Both the position numbers and the translations under genes were made by a program. Under the pieces are notes generated by a model. It did no database searches, had not been told where the DNA came from, and saw nothing but the letters and a program-made list of their open reading frames with translations. DNA of 64,000 bases from Luidia sarsii (lineage: Eukaryota > Echinodermata > Asteroidea > Paxillosida > Luidiidae), in contig OX465121.1 in NCBI GenBank assembly GCA_949987565.1, forward strand, positions 7,501,177-7,565,176. The letters run 5' to 3'. Positions 59,688-64,000 of the stretch are shown one piece after another (the stretch's first letter is position 1; each line of letters opens with the position of its first letter).

Positions 59688-62600
59688 ATGGGGGGCGACT
59701 GGAGATCCCGCCGTCCTCCGCTGGTTTGGGTCGCCACTTTGTGGCTTGTGTCGGCAGTTTCTAACTTGTCTGCTGTTGCAGGTAAGTAAAAACGGAGAAA
59801 GAGAGACAGATGAGACGATGTGAGACGTACAGAGCTACAGAGAGAGTCAAAAAGAAGAGAGACGGCGTGAGACGGAGATAGAGAGACACAGAGAGACAGA
59901 GAGAAACATAGCGACAGAGAGGGACAGAGAGGGGCAGAGAGACAGACAGAGATAGACAGACAGAAACAGGGCGACATTGAGATTCAGTGAGTGAAGGTCG
60001 GCTGAGAGACAGAGACATTGAGGAACAGACTCGAGTGAGAGACAGAGAGAGGCAGAGATCGAGAGACAGAGAGAGACAGAGACAGACAGAAAGAGAGACA
60101 TGCAGAGAGAGACTGAGAGACAGATAGACATGCAGAGAGAGACAGAGATCGGAGACAGAGAGACAGAGAGAGACATGCAGAGAGAGACAGAGAGACAAAT
60201 ATATACGAGAGACTACGTGAGACAGAGAGAGTTGTATAGAGAGACACGGATCGAGAGATAGACAGAGAGAGACAGAGGGACAGAGAGGGGCAGACAGAGA
60301 CAGAGAGACATGACAGACAGACAGAGATCGAGAGAGGGACAGACAGGGAGAGACAAGGAGACAGAAAAGGCATGGAGAGGAAGAGACATTCTAGACACAC
60401 AGATTGAGACAGGCGTAGCAACAGATTGTTTGGAGATGTTATACTGTATACCGTTGGAACAGGTGAAGTACCAGTTCGTTTGGTCAATGGAGACGGTCCG
60501 CACGAAGGCAGAGTGCAAGTGTTCTACCAAGGCGTCTGGGGTACGATTTGTAGCAGAGGAGGCTGGGGCGTTGCCGAGTCTACGGTCGTCTGTCGGCAGC
60601 TCGGCTACTCTCCCTTACTCCATTACACCGATTCTGATCGTCGGTTCGGCGGTGGATCGGGCCCGATTCTACTCGACCGGGTCTCCTGCAGCGGGCAGGA
60701 AGCCAGTATCGACCGGTGCGATCACGGCGGCTGGTTCGCAGCGCCGTTCTGTCGCCATTACAACGACGTGTCGGTAGTGTGCCGACCAAGTAAGATGTGT
60801 ATGGGGGGGGGGGTTGTACCAGTGTTGCACTTGATAGGCCTACGTATATTATATCCCAACATCTACGCTTTGTGTATGACAAACAAACAGGAGAAAAAAA
60901 ACATGATGAAACTTGTTCATTCATATCACTGTATAAATAGGTCGACAATTCAAATTTAAGTTTCCCTGTCAGTTTTTCTTTCCTTTCTTCAAAGTGATGC
61001 ACGTCGGCATTTTCCGAGTTCACGTTTAGATTATATATTTTCGGCAATGTTGAAAAGGAAGTACATGTAGTCACATTCTGCCCATAACGATTGCACACAG
61101 CACCTTCTTTATCATGTGCTCTGAAGCTCAGTATAATTATAGACTTTGACCCCTATTTTGGAAATGTATCCGTACTATAATTATATGCAGTACGTTCCAC
61201 TCACGCGGTCTGCGAGTGGTCCAATAACTGCACATTAGTGAATAGGAAGTGCTACGTACGTACTCGTCTCGTGTGTTTATAAAGGCCCTATAAAACATCG
61301 GTAAACGTCAAAAAGATTGCCACAGTTTGTGTGTTAAACCATTAAAGATTCCAAAAAAGGGTCGCAGGTTTTAGCTAAAATGGCACTGGGTAATCTGAGA
61401 AAGTAGAAAAAGGCAAAAAAAACCGTCACGGATTACGCACCAGTCTATAGTGTAAGAGATAGTTTATTACTCGCGAGTAATAAACTATTTGTCGATGTTT
61501 GAGTGAAGTGATATACCAAAATGTTGCAAACTGCTTACTGACTAAAATTACCAAAATGCAAATCTCAAAATTTAGTGGGCCTGACGTTTCGATCCTAGCA
61601 GGACCTTTCTCAAAGGCTCTGCCTTTGTATTGGCTCTGCCTTTGAGAAAGGTCCTGCTAGGATCGAAACGTCAGGCCCACTCAATATTTATGTTTGAGTG
61701 AAGATTTCTTGAGAAGTACAGCATCACAAACCGTAAAATTTCAACATGAGGATTCAATCATGACCATCTACAAACTGTGTAAATTAGAAGGAAATCTGTG
61801 GACATCCGATGTTTTCCGATCTTCACAATGTTGTATTAGGCCTTTAAGGATGTAAAACGGGTAGAAAATAAACTGTCCTTGCCGACAATAAATAAAACGA
61901 TGTACTAATAGGCCTATTTGGGGTTTCCAGTTCCGGTGCGCCTAGTCAATGGTAGTGCTCCGTACGAAGGGAGAGTGGAAGTGTTCTACCAAGACCAATG
62001 GGGTACGGTCTGCGATGATGGCTGGGGCATTGAAGAGGCCGACGTTATCTGCAGACAGCTGGGCTACCCATCTGCATCAAGGGCATGGACCAACGCTCAC
62101 TTCGGTCGAGGGTCTGGGCTGGTAGCCTTAGAGGACGTCCATTGTGACGGCAACGAATCAAGATTCGTGCAGTGTGATCACAGCGGTCGGGATTCTGATC
62201 GTAGCTGTCCCCGTGACAAGATTGCAGGAGCCACTTGTCAAACATCCCAATTTTCAACAGGTAAGATCTCACTATTACCATCTAAATGGTGAAAATGGGG
62301 TGAAAATGTCATTTAGCCGTGAAAAGAAAATTCACCGTCTTTTCACCCCTATTTCATGGCACACAGTTAGCCAAGTCATTTTTCACAGGGTTTTCACCAG
62401 TGGTGAAGCCTGAGCCCGAGCCTAAGCCTCCATTTCGTAAACGGCCTATGGCAGTTTGAAGACAGAAATAAGGTATATATAAGTTCATATCAGAAAAAAC
62501 GACGCCATGTTTGCGATGGTGATAGAACAACGCACACTTGGCGATTTCCCTTGAAGTAGGTTTTAATCATTTCTTGTCTTTTTCCCTTGCTTTGTGCTTA

Positions 62601-64000
62601 TTGCGTGGAGTAAGGCAAGTCTTCAATGAATAACATTCTCCTCGATGCATTATCTACTTCCCTAGCTTGTCAAAGTTACCCGTTTTTAAAGATTACGGCC
62701 TACTTAGTAAAGAAAAAAGTGTAGGGGCCTATGTATCTTTTTCAAGCGCTCAAATTTTGTAAGTACCCATACTACTAAACGATTTACATTTCGTGTTGTA
62801 TATAGCGACGGTTTTGCGCCTTGTCGACGGCAACACACCTTACGAGGGCAGAGTGCAGGTGTTCTACCGATGCTTCTGGGGTTACATTCCTGATATCGAC
62901 GACAACTGGGGCATGGAAGAGGCCAGTGTTGTCTGTCGACAGCTCGGCTATCCGTCTGCATTAGACGCCTGGTCATCAGACGGTTTGGGAACGGCATTTG
63001 GACTGCCAATACTCTCCCACGTCGCGTGTGATGGAAATGAATCGACAATCGACCAGTGCCGTTACGAGCTGTTGTCCAAGTATAACTTAAGATATCAATC
63101 TAATTTGCTCAATAGCGTCGGCGTGACCTGTAGACTACCAATATCCCAGCCCGGTAAGTGAAATATTTCCAACCAAGATAGAGGAAAAATGCTGGGTTTT
63201 TTCTTCTTCTCATATACATTATTTTAAACCCAATACAGTATTTCAAATGCGAACAGAGATATACTGATGAGTACATACCTCTTAAAGCCCCTACACAACA
63301 TTGGTCGAGGTCAAAGAATAGCATCCATACGTTGTCTGATCCAACATATGCATGAAATAGCACACCTGTGAACATTTCAGCTCAATCTACCAACCGACTC
63401 TCGAGAAAATCGTGAAAACCGCTTCATTTGTTTCGCGAAAATGCAGCATTCAACGCCGTACTATTCCGAAAAATTGGTTTAGATCTCGGTGAGACGTAAA
63501 CGATTTCTTTTACTCTTTTCTCCCAAAATACAACATTTTAGGAAAAAATATTTCAGTGCGAGGTTTCTACTATAACCATCTTCAAACTGTATAAGTTTCA
63601 TGTAAATCTGTGAACATTTCTGTTTTTCGAACTTACCAATGTTGTGTAGGGGCTTTAAGTATCAGAAGCACAGGCATCATTTATCCCTACTCAAAAGTGA
63701 CCCCCAAAAGGATTACTACTGTATATGCATATCATTATGCCTGATGTGTTAATAAGCTCCATTTTAACAAGCCACATAATAGGCCAAACGAAGGTCAACA
63801 TGGGAATGTTGAAGGTTAAACAAAAAAGTTGGCTGTGCTGTGGGAAATAATTATCATCTATATCATGTAGAGAACTTGCCGACATGGGTTGTCGGTTCGG
63901 GGTTGGAGAACGTGTGTTGCTGGGCCACTGCATGTACTGTACACGGTCAGTCGTTTATTCTTCTTTATTCTGGGTCCAGTGTTTGTACGGCTAGTCAACG
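59688..64000 (+). CDS. SRCR-domain protein, 3' incomplete
   Basis: Exons, all joined in phase 1: 59,688-59,781 (ATG; signal peptide with a hydrophobic core PLVWVATLWLVSAVS), 60,463-60,789, 61,931-62,260, 62,806-63,153, and the beginning of a further exon at 63,980 (VRLVN motif). Each middle exon encodes one complete scavenger receptor cysteine-rich domain: PVRLVNG...GRVQVFY...WGT(I/V)C...VCRQLGY...GSG...CDH(S/G)G....C. Symmetric 1-1 exons allow domains to be added or lost without a frameshift, the usual design of invertebrate SRCR genes. The third domain is atypical (GYIPDIDDNWG replaces the WGTVCDDGW block, so one cysteine is absent). The product is secreted or membrane-bound; a role in microbial recognition is a family-level inference. 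It is divergent from NSMCE2. Confidence 0.92.
59800..60400 (+). repeat. GACAGAGA microsatellite in SRCR intron 1
   Basis: About 600 bp of degenerate gacagagagacagagaga repeats with agacatgcagag variants. Open frames on either strand are low-complexity artefacts. Confidence 0.93.
61459..61488. repeat. Perfect 30-bp palindrome
   Basis: Arms atagtttattactcg and cgagtaataaactat meet without a spacer. It lies inside the interrupted MITE and has no known function. Confidence 0.85.
61509..61689. mobile_element. PLE-derived insertion with 14-bp TSD
   Basis: Perfect direct repeats atgtttgagtgaag at 61,495-61,508 and 61,690-61,703 bound it. Inside are the leader (gatataccaaaatgttgc), a family-a hammerhead-like motif on the minus strand (about 61,574-61,616) and one on the plus strand (about 61,634-61,678). 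Confidence 0.82.
63154..63979. other. SRCR intron 4
   Basis: Holds a complete MITE (63,282-63,658); the rest is unremarkable up to the acceptor ctgggtccag at 63,979. Confidence 0.7.
63282..63658. mobile_element. Complete MITE, perfect 24-bp inverted ends
   Basis: ttaaagcccctacacaacat... (63,282-63,305) is the exact complement of 63,635-63,658. Both ends abut TTAA. It is 377 bp and has no coding content. Degraded relatives lie at 37,546-37,890 and 61,277-61,847. Confidence 0.88.
63980..64000 (+). CDS. Start of a fourth SRCR exon (cut by window end)
   Basis: After the acceptor ctgggtccag the frame reads (V)FVRLVN, the opening motif of an SRCR domain, in the same phase as the other exons of this gene. 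Confidence 0.75.

Larger units (their letters stand above)
61277..61847. mobile_element. MITE of the 63,282 family, interrupted by a PLE insertion
   Basis: Left end ttataaaggccctataaaac and right end caatgttgtattaggccttt are degenerate versions of the inverted ends at 63,282. Inside, accatctacaaactgtgtaa and gaaatctgtggacatcc match that family. The PLE-derived piece at 61,509-61,689 was inserted later. Confidence 0.65.

Noticed and set aside
59761..60530. Long leucine/serine-rich minus-strand frames
   Set aside because: Translation of the gacagaga microsatellite in SRCR intron 1.

Overview
The window is animal genomic DNA. Its genes are split by GT/AG introns, exons are GC-rich, introns are AT-rich, and transposons are dense. 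It carries a scavenger-receptor (SRCR) gene with one domain per exon, a somatomedin-B plus seven-transmembrane receptor, and Penelope-like elements. This suits an invertebrate deuterostome. Amphioxus is my first guess and a hemichordate or echinoderm is possible; the sequence alone does not settle the species.

Layout. 1-31,824 is one uninterrupted satellite array of about 78 units (about 481, 500, 244 and 231 bp) that runs off the left edge. Each unit is a terminal-inverted-repeat transposon (MITE) plus a 31- or 44-bp linker. Two single dispersed copies of that MITE lie at 40,265 and 57,116, outside the array. 31,825-33,746 is repeat-rich spacer. 33,747-38,610 (+) holds the last three exons of a family-B-like GPCR with a somatomedin-B domain. 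41,637-48,863 (-) is a complete four-exon UQCRB gene (mitochondrial complex III); its first intron hosts a young, nearly intact Penelope-like retroelement (PLE). 50,254-54,363 (-) is a complete five-exon NSMCE2/MMS21 gene (SUMO ligase of SMC5/6); its third intron is made entirely of a minisatellite. 54,364-59,687 is intergenic and contains several foldback elements. From 59,688 (+) a secreted or membrane SRCR-repeat gene starts (signal-peptide exon, three SRCR exons, start of a fourth) and runs off the right edge.

The four genes look functionally unrelated. UQCRB and NSMCE2 are in tandem on the minus strand, the GPCR converges on UQCRB, and NSMCE2 and the SRCR gene are head to head.

The most unusual material is in the repeats: (i) the satellite built from a MITE, with higher-order repeats; (ii) about 20 short hammerhead-ribozyme-like elements related to the PLE, several bounded by their own target-site duplications, one only 56 bp long; (iii) a minisatellite in NSMCE2 whose every unit carries a 3' and a 5' splice-site mimic; (iv) a 692-bp near-perfect foldback. 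Exon joins were derived by hand from reading phase and GT/AG sites, and protein identities from recognised family motifs; no database was searched.
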